From positions 16,718,961 through 16,782,960 of the forward strand of contig NC_135071.1 of NCBI RefSeq assembly GCF_051401765.1: a DNA stretch of 64,000 bases, given 5' to 3'. This document shows, piece by piece, positions 51,298 to 64,000 of the stretch. Made by a program: the position numbers and the translations under genes. Source of the stretch: Calliopsis andreniformis. Taxonomy: Eukaryota; Arthropoda; Insecta; Hymenoptera; Andrenidae. The notes under the pieces are model-generated. The model worked only from the letters and a program-made list of their open reading frames with translations. It had not been told where the DNA came from and ran no database searches. Numbering within the stretch: position 1 is the first letter of the stretch; each line of letters opens with the position of its first letter.

Positions 51298-53379
51298 GTA
51301 AGCGATTTGAACGTGGCAGCGAGTCGCCGCTCGCGTCGAACTACCGTGCGACGCGAGGCGAACTGTCACGCTGCCGCGGTGTTTAACGGTACTCGGTTCT
51401 GTAACCTGCTAACGTGGCTCGGGATGTAATGCCCGTGTAGGAGTCGCGTAATTGTATATCGGGGGAGCGCGAGTGCACGCGACTGCCTCTCGGAGACGGA
51501 GGGTTCTGAGGGCCGACGAGAGCCATGCGTCCCGAGCGCGGCGAGAGGGTCTAGGGTCGTGATAAACAAAGCGACTGCGATACATGTATAGCGTTTACTC
51601 GCTGTAAACTCGTCGCTGCTTTCGCTCTCTTGCGTCGCTACCGAATCACCTTGCTCTGTATCGCTTGAGACGGGTTAATGCATCACCTTTGCTTTAAGAG
51701 CTCGGTGTTTGGAATGGGACGATTTATTTGTAATTCGAGAGATTATAGCGAGAGAGGACTGTATTTGCACTGTATCGTGAAAATTATTGCGATTGAATGG
51801 GCCTTCAGTCGAGGGTGATTGGGTATTAGGACTGTTTTCTGTTGTTTTTTGTATGGCGGTTACGCGTTATAAGCTCGTGGGCATCTTTTTAGCGTTTTCT
51901 TGAGGTAAATATGAGTTAATACATTGACTTCGAGTACATGTGTCCCTGTTTTGTGAGCTCGATGTTAGTAATTCCTGGCGAGATTATAGCGAGTCGCGAT
52001 TGTATCACACTGTGTCTTGAATTACGATTTAATTACAACTAAATAGTAGGTATTAGGACTCTCTTTTTTTATTTCTTGTACGATAGTTACATGTTATAAG
52101 CTCATTGGTGTCTCTGCAGTGCTACACATTCTTTAAAACTATGAATTTGTAACAAAATGGACAAGAATCATAGATACCAATTAACTGACATTAGAAAAGA
52201 GTCAGGAGATTATAAGTATCGAATTTATAAAGAATAGGAAACATGAGAAGTGGAATAGTTCTAAAAAATAAGAGGAATAGCAACGAGATTATATCAAATT
52301 CCTAACTAAAAAGAACAAGCTTTCCTTGATTCACACCTACACATCACCTTCATTGTTCTGACAGTAACTATCAATCCTCTAAGTGCTCCAGACTATTGTA
52401 CGAGTATTTACGATACTCTGTGCACCCATCACAGACTGTAAAAGCACTTTCAAAGTATCTCAATACAGTATCGATTATCAGATACCCAGAATCAGACGTG
52501 TAAACCTTCGAAGTGTTAATCGCAAGCCTATCTAGATCCCTCGAATCAAAAAACACCGCTATCTCGATTCGTCATCCATTGCATCACCCATGACCGCGAG
52601 GTTGTCAGCGATCAAATGACACACCTGTGAACATTCAACTCACGATTTTGCCAGGTTCGATCGTCGCTCAGATACGCGTCGAAAGTCTCAATCGATCAGT
52701 TTCTGTCGACAGTCTCTCGGCCAGAACTGTGCAACTCTCTCAAGAGCGATACGCGCGAATTACGGAGCGGAGTCGCGCGGCTGTCAGGAGCTCGGGCGTA
52801 GCTTCCGCTCCCCTTTTGAAAAATCCTGACTGGCAGCGGCGCGATGGCGGAGGCTCGCACTTGTTACCGGCACAATGGCATTTCTCGAGCAGAGCCCACG
52901 GGCTTTGTTTTTGTTTTGAAGCGTACACTAGACGCCACGCCTGCCAGCGTAATTCAATGCGATAGCGCTCGGCCCGCGTGACTTACGGGCCCCCACCGAG
53001 GATACGCACCGATACGTTTCGATTAACTGCGGCGAAAGGGCTCCCCTTCGAGCTTCACTCACTGCGAGACGTGACGATAAACTTTGGAGACCGAATCATT
53101 ACAAATTTTAGACTGAAAATCGTGTAATTTTGAAATTTAGTTGCTTGGAGAACGTGGGTCAATTTTTCTGGGTTAATTCTCAAGCTATAGATTTCTCGAA
53201 AAATTATAAGCGACTGATATTTCCTCTAACGTAAAGAAAGACTGTTACTGTTATTATAGTCTTCACACATTATAGAATGCATTTCTTCAGAATTTCGCTC
53301 ACTGAAAATAAATGATCCACGTTTATGGTGCAAAGGTACTTATCCCTTAAAGCTGGATCTACATTATATGTTATAATCT

Positions 53380-53680
53380 TAAAGTCCTAAGAGACCTCTT
53401 TGCTTTTTAAAGATCCTGAGGTCATGAGGGACCCCCTTGGTTTGTTCAGGAATCTGGGGTCACGAGAGATTCCACGTTTATATATTAAGCTGGATCTACA
53501 CTACATGTTATATAACTTTTTAAAAGACAGAAGAGAGACATATGCAGTGTAGATCCAGCTTAATATACCAACGTGGGGTCTCTCATGACTTCAACTATTT
53601 TAGCATACCTAGAAAGTCCCTCATGACCCCAGAATCCCTAAAAAACCAATGACGTCTCTTAGGACCCTCTTGCTAAAAAG
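53380..53680. mobile_element. Foldback element with central AAGCTGGATCTACACT hairpin
   Basis: The central hairpin at 53,485-53,563 pairs TTAAGCTGGATCTACACT with AGTGTAGATCCAGCTTAA. It carries ACATGTTATATAACTTTTTA, as in the hairpin at 25.6 kb. Outer arms extend about 100 bases each way: CCTAAGAGACCTCTTGC-like words, GGTCATGAGGGAC and GGGGTCACGAGAGATTCCACG on the left are inverted on the right. Another partial copy of the core lies at 53,348-53,376. No coding capacity. Confidence 0.75.
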
Positions 53681-54949
53681 CATTAATCACCATACCTCAG
53701 TACATTAACCTTTAAAATATATTAAGGCTCACAGTAAATTATTAAATCACAATAATCCACTTTTCTGCACATCAAAGACCTCCCTAAGGATGGAATAATT
53801 CCCTGAAGAGGTAAAATTAACTACCCTCTAAAACTCCATTGTTGCCTCTCGTATTTTCCTGGATTTCGGTTGGGCTAGGTCTGGCCCGGTTCGAGGACAC
53901 GTCTTTTGCCCGTGCAAAGGAAGCGGAAATTCCGACACGTCGTCGGAAATACGCACGGGCGAGGGAGGGACGCGGCGTGTCGTGCTCGGCGAACGATTAT
54001 CGACCTGGATGCACGGGAATGCGACTTACTCCTCGACTTAGCGAGCGGGATTAATGTTTTTCCAGTGGAAACCAGGGCACGCTGTGGTCGACGGCGTAAA
54101 CGCTGCTTTTTCTGCCTTTGGAAGTTCCTGCTGATCGCGTTTTAATCGCGGACGCTCGCGAATGGCTTGTATCGAAGATGCGCGCGAAATTGAGGGGACA
54201 CGTTGGCTTTTCAAATTTAAACGGCGAGCGTGATTAGGCTCTTCGAAGGATTTATGTCACCCCACTGTAAGCTCGAGTATGGATTGTACTCGTTACGAGC
54301 ACTGAAACCAGTATAATCATCAATTCTACAAACAATTCAGGGAACTGAAATTAGGGAAGAGCTCAGAGAATACAGGAAACTCTTTCTCAAAGATGAGAAT
54401 CAATTATAAAATAAAAGAATAATTTCTAGAGGAGATGAATGCATATATCGAGATACCAGATAGGTTTTTGAGGTCAACGTGTGCTAGACGATTCTTTCCC
54501 GTTTTGCCACGAGTGAAAGTGACAGACAATGAAGAGTTTTCTCAATTTCCTAAACTGCCAAGCTTCTATTGTTTGAAGATTTCTCACGATTCGAAGTGCT
54601 AGCGAGTAGATGCGATTGCACTTGGAAAATCGGAGTACGCAGGCGCGAGAGGGGCGGGGTTATACGCGTGAGTTCTTAATAATTAATAAGGTGTACGAGT
54701 CGAAACTCCCGCTGTAAAGGGACTCTTAACGAGATCGTACAAAGCAAGGTTCATCTGAGTGGTTTCTTTCTGCGGGCTGCACTCAGGATGCATCCTGTTT
54801 GCATCCGCCGAGATAAGCTGCAACTCGCGACATTTTGCAAGCGATATTGTGCTAGGCTACCGTTTGCAAGTTTTGTTCAGAGATAAAGGATTTTGGGTTG
54901 CGCGAAAAATAACGAGAAAATGTAAATTAGGGTCTGAAAGTTGTAATCT

Positions 54950-55205
54950 GGTATTTGAATATTTGAATATTGGAAAAGTTGCATTGTTAATTATAGGAGC
55001 ATTAAATATTTGAATTTTTATATTGAAATATTTGAAAATTTGAATCTTCAAATACTGAAATATTTGAAAATTTGAAGCTTCAAATTGGAGACTGTTTGAA
55101 AGTTTGAATATTTAAATTTTGAAATATTTGAAAATTTGAATTTTCAAATTTGAGACTATTTGAAAATTTGAATATTTAAAATAATATTTGAATATTTGAA
55201 AATGG
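54950..55205. repeat. Degenerate TATTTGAA/AAATTTGAA tract
   Basis: Eight- and nine-base words TATTTGAA, AAAATTTGAA and their inverse TTCAAATT run for about 250 bases. It is the reverse-strand form of the TTCAAATA family seen in the left half of the window. Confidence 0.8.
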
Positions 55206-57473
55206 TCGGTACGTTAAAAAATTAACAGACAACCGTGGCTGATGGCCACAGTTTGAAAGTAATTTGCTCGGCGAATTAAAGATAAAGGGAATTATATCCC
55301 AGTTTCCTTGCAAAACGGCAGCTTTCGAAATGACTCACCAGCGCATTGGTCACGGTGGCAAAAGAGTATAATCTTTCAGCAGCTACCGATGTCGACAAAC
55401 CACAAGCTCGCTATAGAACCACGCGGCTGTTAATACCGCGACACGGTGGGGCTATTTCTATTTCCCCAGATAATCGTGCAGCTAGTAGCAACGTTTCTAA
55501 CGAAAATTCGCCTCGATACTGGTTCTCCTCTTACTTTCTGCCGAGAGCAACGCTTCATGTCACGGCCACACTCGAGCCCTCGGAAGGTAGGAACACTTTG
55601 ATCCTAGAAGGGACCAAATAACAGCGCCCTTGGGGATCGGGGCTCGTCTGGTTAATCTACTGCTCTATCTGCTCGCAGACGTAGAATCACAAGTGCCAAG
55701 CTCCTCAGTGCTCGACGAGTGCTTTTAGAAAATAAGTTTATGACAGCGCTGTAACTCCTGCGTGGATCAATTTCCCTGAAAGATACAGTTACCAGAAGCA
55801 GGCCTTTCGGTCTCCTTGGAAACTTACGTAGACTAACTTTACTTCATTTACTTGTCAAGAATATCTATTCTCTAGTTGGTCGACTGTGATCATTCTTTAA
55901 TCTCGATTCTGTGAAATGAAATCGTCTCTACTTAAGAAAATACGTGGTTTCAGACGAAAACTCTCTCACTTGCCGTTCGTTTATTTCCAGTTCAATAACG
56001 AATGCATAATTATGCATAAGAATGCATAATTACTCTAAATTGGTCCAAGTTCTCAGCTTCACCTTACTCCGAGGGTACACAAAATAATAGATTAGAATTC
56101 TAAGTAAAGAAGTCTCAAAGACAACCCAGGTCCTTCAAACCCCCAAAGTTCAATCCCTCCCAAGAGGATCTCCTCGAGTTCAGCTCCAACTACGTGCACC
56201 ATGGAAAACCAAAGTTTCCAACAATCGAACCTCCCATCTGACCGAAGAATAGATCCCTAAACAATTCCCTGCCAGTGGTCCATACGTAGCCAGACACGGT
56301 CAATAGACTGCGCCCGAGGGTTGAGGAGCGAAGGGTGCTCCGTGGTGGACCGTTTCACAATCCAGAGTCCCATTTAATTCGTAATCGAGCGGTCTCGCGT
56401 CTGGACAATGCTTTGAATCGTCATTCGTGTCTCCCCTCGATAGATAGAACCCTGGACAGCGATAGAGTCAGCGTTCGGAGGGAGCCGAAACCAGTGACAT
56501 CGTTGGATCCGTGATTGTCCACCGCGGAAATGACGTTGTCACTGTCACGCGTACACGCTGCGAGAACACGGGCCGACGTTAGTTATTAAATCGATGAGTT
56601 ATCGTCCTCGAGGCCGCGCGATAACGTCTCATTACGCCTTTCAGTGATGAAGGATTGTTTGGGTCACTGATGCTGGCGTGTCGAGGAATTCGAACGGCTG
56701 AAAGAGAACCGCGGCCAGCGATAGGCGAGTCAAAGGTCTGCTAGATCTATTAACAGCCATGGCCATTGATCTGTGCAATATTGACTCGGCTAGGCTTCAT
56801 TCGATTATCATTGATGTTGGGTCGGTAGCGAAGGGTCTGGAATAGTGGAGCATTGCTACTTGATTCGAGAGAGAAGATACCTGCTTCGATTCAATCCTCT
56901 CGTGAATACTAAGACGTGATCCACTCATTTTTTTTTTACTATCAGATCTGGAATGACATTGGAAGTGTAGATAAGAAAAATAATAATATTTAAGGATAGA
57001 AAGGTATTCAAAAAGTTATTCCATCACGAAAGAAAAAAGTTGGTGCAATTGTATCTTGCAACTGCACACCATTGTGTCCCTAAGAATATAGTGGATACCT
57101 AGACAGCCAGAGTTTGTCAATCAATGCTAAATTATTCACCCCAATTTTCTCCCAATTTCAGTAATTACAATCCAGTTTCAGTCTTCCTCAACTACTAGAA
57201 TCGCCTCCTACATAAATCGCTCAGAATAGACGCTCCCAAATTCCCGTAGCAAATTTAACGTAAGGTAACGCGATAATACAGGTACCACGCAATTTTCCAG
57301 CCAATCGATACTAAAACTCGCGCAAACTCTCTCGGTTTGACGATTAAATTATTTGAACGATAAGGATATGATCGATGGAACGAGGCGATCCAGTGATTCA
57401 TGGCTGAGGAAGGATACAGCTCTCGGAGAAGCAGAGTCGCCTATTTCCGGGGTGACAGAGAGGGAGAGGGTAC

Positions 57474-57497
57474 GAAGAGAGAGAGAGAGAGAGAGAG
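57474..57497. repeat. GA dinucleotide repeat
   Basis: An uninterrupted run of about twelve GA units follows looser GAGAGGGAGAGGG sequence and lies within a GC-rich island. It could bind GAGA-factor-like proteins in insects, which is inference. Confidence 0.85.
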
Positions 57498-58415
57498 GGG
57501 GAGTCGCGAGTTCCCGCGTTTATCCTTTTTATCTTTTTTATCTCTCGCGGGAACGTTTCCTGTTGCCCGTATACCAATGTTTCGTACCGACAATTTTCTC
57601 GGGGAATCGATAGCCAGCGTACGGGCCTTATCTGCTCGCCGTTCGAGGATTACTCAACGAGAAAAGTCGAGGCTAAGCCTGTATCGGGCAACGATTAGGC
57701 TCGCTTGTGAGTAATGCTCCGCGGATCTGGCTCTCGCGATTGATAAGTGGCAGATAATCGACGCGGTTCGATACGTCAGTTTCTCTGAGAGTAGAATTGC
57801 GCTGCTGAAATGGGATTTCTCGAATTCCAGCGGAGATACCCTCGATACTGATGAGAATAGAATCTTTAATGGGAGTTGTTTTAAGTAGATTACTGATATT
57901 GAAAGTTTGGGTTGGTATTGTGGGGAGAAAGGTTGAGAGGAAGAGAAAAAATGATTGAAGGAAGCTGTAATTTAGTGATGAAAGATCGACGAAGGCAGAG
58001 ATGAGATTATATAGGGTATATTATGCTGTATTTCATAGAATATTATTACAGAAGGCTGGGTTTGTAATTCTCGTGTTTCATGGTGAAGATAGAACGCAAC
58101 ATTTTCATTATACGTGGAAGTTTATGATGTACTGTATACTAAATAAACAGAACTAGATTTTAAAAACATGGGACGTGCATGTAACTGTTAATTTATGTGC
58201 GTGGCATTGTAGAGGGTTAATTTCTTGTATGAAAATTCATCTGTGGATGACAGCACGAGTTTATTGATCCTGAAAATTTGGTGCTAATGCTCATACCCTC
58301 ATATGAAGCAGGAAAATACATTGTTACGCTTCGTGTAATAATTGCTACCAACGCTGTAAACCTTTGTCTCTCGAATTTGATAAAGATTTAAGGATTAGAA
58401 TAGTTGAGTACCTAT

Positions 58416-58530
58416 TTAAATATTTGGAAGTTTGAAAATTTAAAGCTTTAAATATTTAAACCTTTGAACATTTGAAAATCTGAAGATTCGTATATTTGAA
58501 AATTCGAATATTTGACATTTCGAAAATATG
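58416..58530. repeat. Degenerate ATTTGAAAATTT tract
   Basis: Words such as TTTGAAAATTT, ATTTGAACATTTG and TTCGAATATTTGA recur, a decayed member of the same AT word family. Confidence 0.7.
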
Positions 58531-61165
58531 AAAAACCCCTATAAAAACTATCGCCCATCACCCTCAAAAAATCAGGTATCACTCTCCTACCTCCAAGCCC
58601 GCTGAAATTCCATCACCAAAAAGGAAAACCACCAAGAGCAGCTTCCAGTGAAACTCCAGCAGCGACACGTCATCGAATTCCTTCATAGCCACGATTCCAG
58701 TTTCGTCTCTGGACCCATTGTCGCGGGCCATGGTCCCCTCGGAGGGGCAGCGATTAATCGCTGCTCGATTGAGGCCTCGATCATGGCTCGCGTGGTCTCG
58801 TACGCGCGCGTCTCCTCGTGTTTGCCCGCTGGTAATGACCGAGTGTATAATTTACGAAAAGAAGGACGCGCCGCGTAGCAGGACCGACCGTTGGGGCCAT
58901 TCAGGTGGATAAAAGTGGCGTCCCAGGGGACACGGGGGATCGGGGGGCCAGGGGGCCAGAGGGGGGAGTAGGAAACGGATTCCATAAATTCTTTAACGGT
59001 TCCCTTCTCCCTGTTCGAGAGAGAAAGAGAGAGAAAAAGAGAGAACGAGCCGCGATTATCGTCTTCCGTCCGTCGGGGACATTGAGCCTCGTTATTGTTT
59101 CAAATCTCGACGCGCCGGAACGCTTGGATAAAACTCGCGCGTTTTATACGCGAGACGCAGTTTATGGCGTTGCTTATCGGTGTCCCCGAGAGTTGGCTCC
59201 AACTGCAGCCAGGCCCCGACAACTACGCCGCAGAAGTGTAAACAAAATTTTATGCTTCCGAGTGCCTGGCTACACGCCTCAGATTTGCATTTCAGATAGC
59301 TTTCGGCTGGAGGGGGATCGTCTGAATCCGCCCCGTGCCTCCTGGCCAAGTAGGGAAGATTCCTCGGGGATTAGGGTTCGGCGACTGCTGTTAACTGGAT
59401 CTTCAGTTTTCCACGTTTAATTTCACGCTTTACGTCTGTCCCATGACCTCCGCGCTTATGTCTGCGGCGGCGAGGAAACGGCGCGAGTCGCGGAGTTTTA
59501 TTTTCGAGATACCGATCCTAGAGGTTTGGGAACCCAGTTTTGTGTTGTGGCTTCGCGATTTGTTGGAGGATTTGTGGCTCGCTGGGAAGGGAGTTCTGTC
59601 TTATTTTCTTGAGGGTACGAGGTATGAATTGTGTAGGTATTGTAGATTTTGTCTACGATATGGAGAGAGAGATCATTTGGCAATCGATACCTTCGTTTGA
59701 AATTTTAGAAAACATGTATATGATCGCAAGGAGATTGTGCATCAAAATATCGCTCGTGTGCATCGGGCCTTCTCTATACAAATCAACTAGACCTGACACA
59801 GAATGAAGGCTTTATCCTTTCCTGTAGAACTCCCTAAGTCAGGTTCTTTGTAATCCCCCCGCTCCCTTAGTTCAATATTTAGGCCTCCATTAACAGAATT
59901 GATCCAATCCATACAACGACTGCAGTAACCACGAACGGTCATGTGTCAAGGGTCAAGGACGAGAACGACCCTGTCACCATTCGCCATCAGAAATATTACT
60001 AAAAAGTTAAACATTGCAGTACTACGAAAACTGAAGCAATTACTTCTTGAATATTTGAAATTTCTTCGAACGTAGCAACCGAGAGTTTGAAATTTAAAAT
60101 CGCGGAAACTTAAATATTTACTTCTACTTCTACCCAAACTCGTCCTCCGAACAGTCGCCGCAGCAACTGAAACCTGAATATTTGCGAAGCCCCATAACCA
60201 GAAAACGAATCGCTCGAGAATTCCACATATATTTACCAAACGAGGAACATTCCTCCAAGCACCCCTACCCTCGGCACGATTGACCCGCAGTTCTGAAACC
60301 CCGTAGTTTCGAGTTAAAATTACTCAAAGCGAGACCACCCTCCGCCCCTGAAAACTCGCCCTCAACTCGCTCAATACTCTCTCCATCAAAAACGACTGCC
60401 ACCGCTGGCTCACCCTTAAGACTCCCGTTTCCATCGCACACAAACGCAGTTGCAACCGCAGGTCGCAACCCCAGCGAGCACGCGACGCCGCGCGTTCCCC
60501 GAATCCTCGGCGCCCCGAAACGCTTCAGTCAGCTCCAACGACGAGGAAAAACTCGCTGCTCGACGTCGCGTTGCGCAACTCTCGCGCGAAAGTCTCTCGC
60601 GACGATCCATGTCGCTGGGTCGTGAATTCCAGCCGCGGGAACGAGCGCTTCGGCTTTATTTTTCAGCTTTGATCCGCTTGCAGCATCGGCGAGGTCGTCC
60701 TGGACCACAGATAACACGCGTGCACTGGGGTGATAAGAGAGAGAGAAGGGGTGAGAGAATGAGAGAGAGGAAGGAGACAGGAGGAGTGAGAGAGAGTGAG
60801 AGAGGGAGTAGGCGAGGAGGCCAAGAGTCGGAAACTTAAATTAGGCGTCTCGAGGCTACGTAACGCGCGGCGCTAATTAGACGCCGCGGGTTTACCGCGA
60901 CGCCGCTCGCCCAGCCACTGAACCACTAGTTGAACTACTTTTCCACGGGCCGAAAAAATGGCCGAGTTCCGTTTGGTCGCGTTCCTCCAGCTGCTTGGGA
61001 CGTTTAAGGGGGCATTCTCATCCGTCGGGACAGGGAAATTGAATTTCTTTTTTTATTTTCCTTCTTTTTTTCCTTTTTCTGTTTCGTTTGGAGTGTTGCG
61101 ACTTCTGGAACAGGCGGAGGGTTCGTTCTCTTGTGTACGGGGTGTCCTAGAATTTTTCATGTGAA

Positions 61166-61310
61166 CCCAGATAGCACGCGAGGTCTTGGAGACGTCTGTT
61201 TTGTGTCCATTTTAATCCTGAACGTCTTATAACATCATTTGGATGTGTTAGAAGTATCCAATAGTGGATGTCTTAAAGATTTGAGCTTTTGGACGTCCTA
61301 GAGGTGTCTT
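61166..61310. mobile_element. Truncated CCCAGATAGCAC element
   Basis: It begins CCCAGATAGCACGCGAGGTC and shares GAGACGTCTGTTTTGTGTCC-like, CCTGAACGTCTTA and TTGAGCTTTTGGACGT-like words with 9,789-10,069. The right terminal repeat is not found, so this copy is broken. Confidence 0.7.
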
Positions 61311-63838
61311 TTCTCATAATCGAACCACTAAATAGCTTTTCACTTGTACTACTGGTTCTGAAACGCCCTCTACCTCTTCATTACAGAGCTTATCATCAAC
61401 TTGTCCAATTTTTTGTTACAGTAATATTCGAGAGTTCAGAGGATGTTAAATTAGAGACGAGTTGGAAACTGCGCAGTTCCATCATTCTTTTGGATTATAT
61501 TCCAGAGAAGTAATTGAGCCTGATTTATCGTACACGCGTTCCACGGGGCTAATGGCGAATTAGCGCCGCGATAAATTAGCGGCACTGCACGCAGCTGGTT
61601 AGCGAATCGCGCGGCTGGAATTCGATAGTATCCTAATGTTCGCGAAATTCAACTCTCTGCTCGATGATTCAGGCGAATACCGACTTCCTTGCCTAATGGA
61701 AACATCGATAGTGAGCCTCCAACAATGCGAGTGGCAATCGAGTTGCAATTAACTCTGATCTGGTATAGTGCCTATCTATTATCGCGATATTTATATTAAC
61801 TCGAGCTTATACAGTTAGCATAGGAAAGAGGGATATAATTCATACGAATGAATAAACTGGAGAATTTTCTTCGTAATGGAATACCAATCCCATAAACCTA
61901 GACAAATTTAGTAAATTATTGTATCTACTGAAATTTCTGCAATACAAAGTAACGTGAAAATAAGAAATACATAATATAAAAAAATTCCCTGCAAAGGAAT
62001 GCTCCTCATTGCACAAAATTAGTCATCATTAACTCCAAGAATTCAAGGCTTAAAATGGGAGGGGTAGTTGGGGCAAGGGGATAGGTGGTTGCTCAAGAGT
62101 TGATATTATTGCGAAATGATTCAGCCCCGTATGATTAACGCTTTTGGAGTCATCTTGATGCAATACTTTCACCTCGGGCATATTGGGACAACTTCTTTCG
62201 CGTTACCGAGCTCAATTATGCAACGCCTGCATTCCGTGTCGATTGCCATCGAACAGCGAATCGTGACACGGTCGACTTTTGTTCACACCGCGAGCCACCT
62301 TCAAATGAAAACTTCGAAACTCGTTTCCTTTCTTTCCTCCCCGCGTTTCCGAAAGGCAATTTCTGTGGGCTCGTGATTAAACCAGCGACAGCTCTCTAAA
62401 TGTATTCGCTAGTCAGGCTGTCTCTCGAGAGATTTCATTTCATTATCTCGCTGGGTTGTCATCATTTTTTCGCGAACGACCAAAGCGAAAAACGGGAAAA
62501 CATTAAAATACGGGAAACTCGGACGTGCAATAAATATTTCAGAGGCGAGCCGAGTGTAGCTGGATACTGCAGTTTTAGGAATATTCGATTAAAAAAAAAA
62601 AAAAGTCGATTTAAAAAATAGGGATTCGAGAGAGAAATAGAGCGAGGGGAGAGGAAAATACAGATTTATCTAGCTTGATTGTTATTTGTCTGTTTTCCTT
62701 CGACCGTTTTATTATTTTTCATTTTTCCCTTCCAACCCCTCGCGTTTGCCCGATTTTTCATTTCACCTTTGATGAGTCTTCTCTTCCGATACCGTAGGTA
62801 CAGTGTTTCGCGTATATGGCTTTCAGGGATGAAGATCGTGACTTAGTGTTCAGAATTTTGAATTCTAATTTATCTTGAAGATTACATTGCCTTTAAATTT
62901 AAAATATCATAGTGGCATGTATTTGGATTCTATGTAGTGAAGGATCCCTGTAGAATTACAGGGTCATTGAGTTCAAATACAGACTTGCAAGAATTAGAAT
63001 CATAGAAAATTGAAAGAACGTCAAGAGACTGGAAATTTGAGGATTAAGAAAATGTGAAAATTTGCAAATTTGAAGTCTCGAAAACTTGAATAGCGATGGA
63101 GAAATAGTATTTGTACTCTTTGAGTGTCCCCACCTTGGTATACTAAGGACTAAGTGCAAGGATGCTCCCAAGGAAACACAAGTGTACCATCTAGCTTATA
63201 CCAAGGCAACTCGAGACAATTCCACGCACAATAAAAGCTCCCTGTATAGTTACTCCTCCCATCAAATAAAATCAGACATTTGTTTCCACAACTGTCCCAT
63301 CAACCATAAATCGAGCCAACACTCCTCTAAAAAGCTCCTCTAAAAACTGGGTTCAAGAAGAAACTCCTCAATAGCGACATGGTAGATAGAAAACAAAACC
63401 AAAGCTAAGGTCGCTAGTGTCCAAAAAATATGAAAAAAGGGGGAAGCGTATCGCGTGATCGGCTGACGGGGGAATTCGCTCGTGTCCGCGCAGAAATGCC
63501 TCCACCGAGCTCACGATAGTACGAATAGTACGCCGCCGTTTGACGTGCCCCGCATATGCGTGCCTGCTGCCTCTTTCTCCCTCCCCCTTCTCGTCCTCAC
63601 CCCCCAAGGTTCATTCATTCAAACACGCGTCGGCCTCGTATGCGTTCGCACGGCTGAGCCATCGAGAGCAGACGTGAGGGACGACGGGGCTCTGTCAGCG
63701 GGGAGGGGAAACACTCACGAGGGGGTGGGGAGAAGTGGGAAACGAAGGGGAGGGAGGGGCAGAGACAGCTTTTCAACGCGTCAGCCGGAAAGGAGAATGA
63801 GGTTGCGGCAGAGTTCCCATTCTATCGTGATATATCAC

Positions 63839-63853
63839 CTCTCTCTCTTTCCT

Positions 63854-63906
<53 letters not shown>
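63839..63906. repeat. CT dinucleotide repeat
   Basis: About 25 CT units at 63,857-63,906 follow looser CTCTCTCTTTCCTCCC sequence. Pyrimidine-rich DNA continues to about 63,960. Confidence 0.9.
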
Positions 63907-63910
<4 letters not shown>

Positions 63911-63966
63911 TTTCTCCTCGCTCTCTGCCCTCCCTCTTTCTACTCTCTTTCTCTTAGTCCTCGATA

Positions 63967-64000
63967 TACAGGGTGACAGCGAACTACTGGACCGAGGGTG
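63967..64000. mobile_element. Possible mariner-type terminus cut by the window edge
   Basis: ATACAGGGTGACAGCGAACT resembles the ACAGGGTG starts of the elements at 17,018 and 12,782. Too little sequence remains to confirm it. Confidence 0.3.

Larger units (their letters stand above)
51298..64000. other. Gene-free stretch, possibly first intron of a long gene
   Basis: No exon with a recognisable domain on either strand over 12.7 kb. GC- and CpG-rich islands at about 52.6-53.1, 53.8-54.2, 57.3-57.8, 58.6-59.5, 60.3-61.0 and 63.5-63.9 kb alternate with AT-rich DNA. Such a pattern would fit regulatory elements in a large intron. Repeats inside are listed separately. Confidence 0.5.

Noticed and set aside
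60958..61164. A 68-codon frame beginning MAEFRLVAFLQLLG, signal-peptide-like
   Set aside because: The rest is poly-T-derived Phe codons, no donor joins it to anything, and no family is recognised.
63482..63976. A 164-codon open frame ending in a long Leu-Ser run
   Set aside because: The tail is simply the CT dinucleotide repeat read as codons.

Overview
This window looks like nuclear DNA from an insect, most likely a bee or a close hymenopteran. The genes are split by short GT-AG introns. The background is AT-rich and broken by GC- and CpG-rich patches. Small non-coding inverted-repeat elements are common, and no transposase reading frame is visible. Every coding gene recognised is a conserved animal gene. 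The species assignment is inference.

Layout. (1) 1-9,161, + strand: the 3' exons of a metabotropic glutamate receptor, with most of its extracellular domain lying upstream of the window. (2) 9,162-19,603: gene-poor DNA holding several non-autonomous elements and minisatellites. (3) 19,604-28,955, + strand: DBT, the E2 subunit of mitochondrial branched-chain 2-oxo acid dehydrogenase, read in five exons. Three foldback elements sit in its introns. (4) 32,396-36,705, - strand: a complete Lap1/Erbin-type LRR-PDZ scaffold in ten exons. (5) 37,861-40,517, + strand: complete RUNDC1 in nine exons, divergent from Lap1. (6) 44,542-46,995, - strand: complete Nrk/MuSK-type receptor tyrosine kinase in six exons, convergent with RUNDC1. 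(7) 47,837-49,649, + strand: complete RfC4 in six exons, divergent from Nrk. (8) 49,650-64,000: no recognisable coding exon. A CpG-rich block near 50.0-51.3 kb ends in a good splice donor and may be the promoter and non-coding first exon of a long gene that continues beyond the window.

Genes 3-7 form a compact housekeeping and signalling cluster with alternating orientation: tail-to-tail, head-to-head, tail-to-tail, head-to-head. The two head-to-head gaps are 0.8-1.2 kb and are candidate bidirectional promoters. Both Lap1/Erbin and Nrk belong to families linked at vertebrate synapses (Erbin and MuSK), but their closeness here may be chance.

The least ordinary part of the window is its repeat content. 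There are five long foldback elements at about 14.0-14.6, 19.9-20.4, 22.3-23.5, 25.4-25.9 and 53.4-53.7 kb. One hairpin module is shared by two of them and sits at the centre of otherwise different palindromes. One small element is inserted inside another at 9.8-10.1 kb. Degenerate TTCAAATA-type tracts recur throughout. Exon boundaries were set by hand from splice signals, reading phase and remembered family sequences; no alignment program was run.
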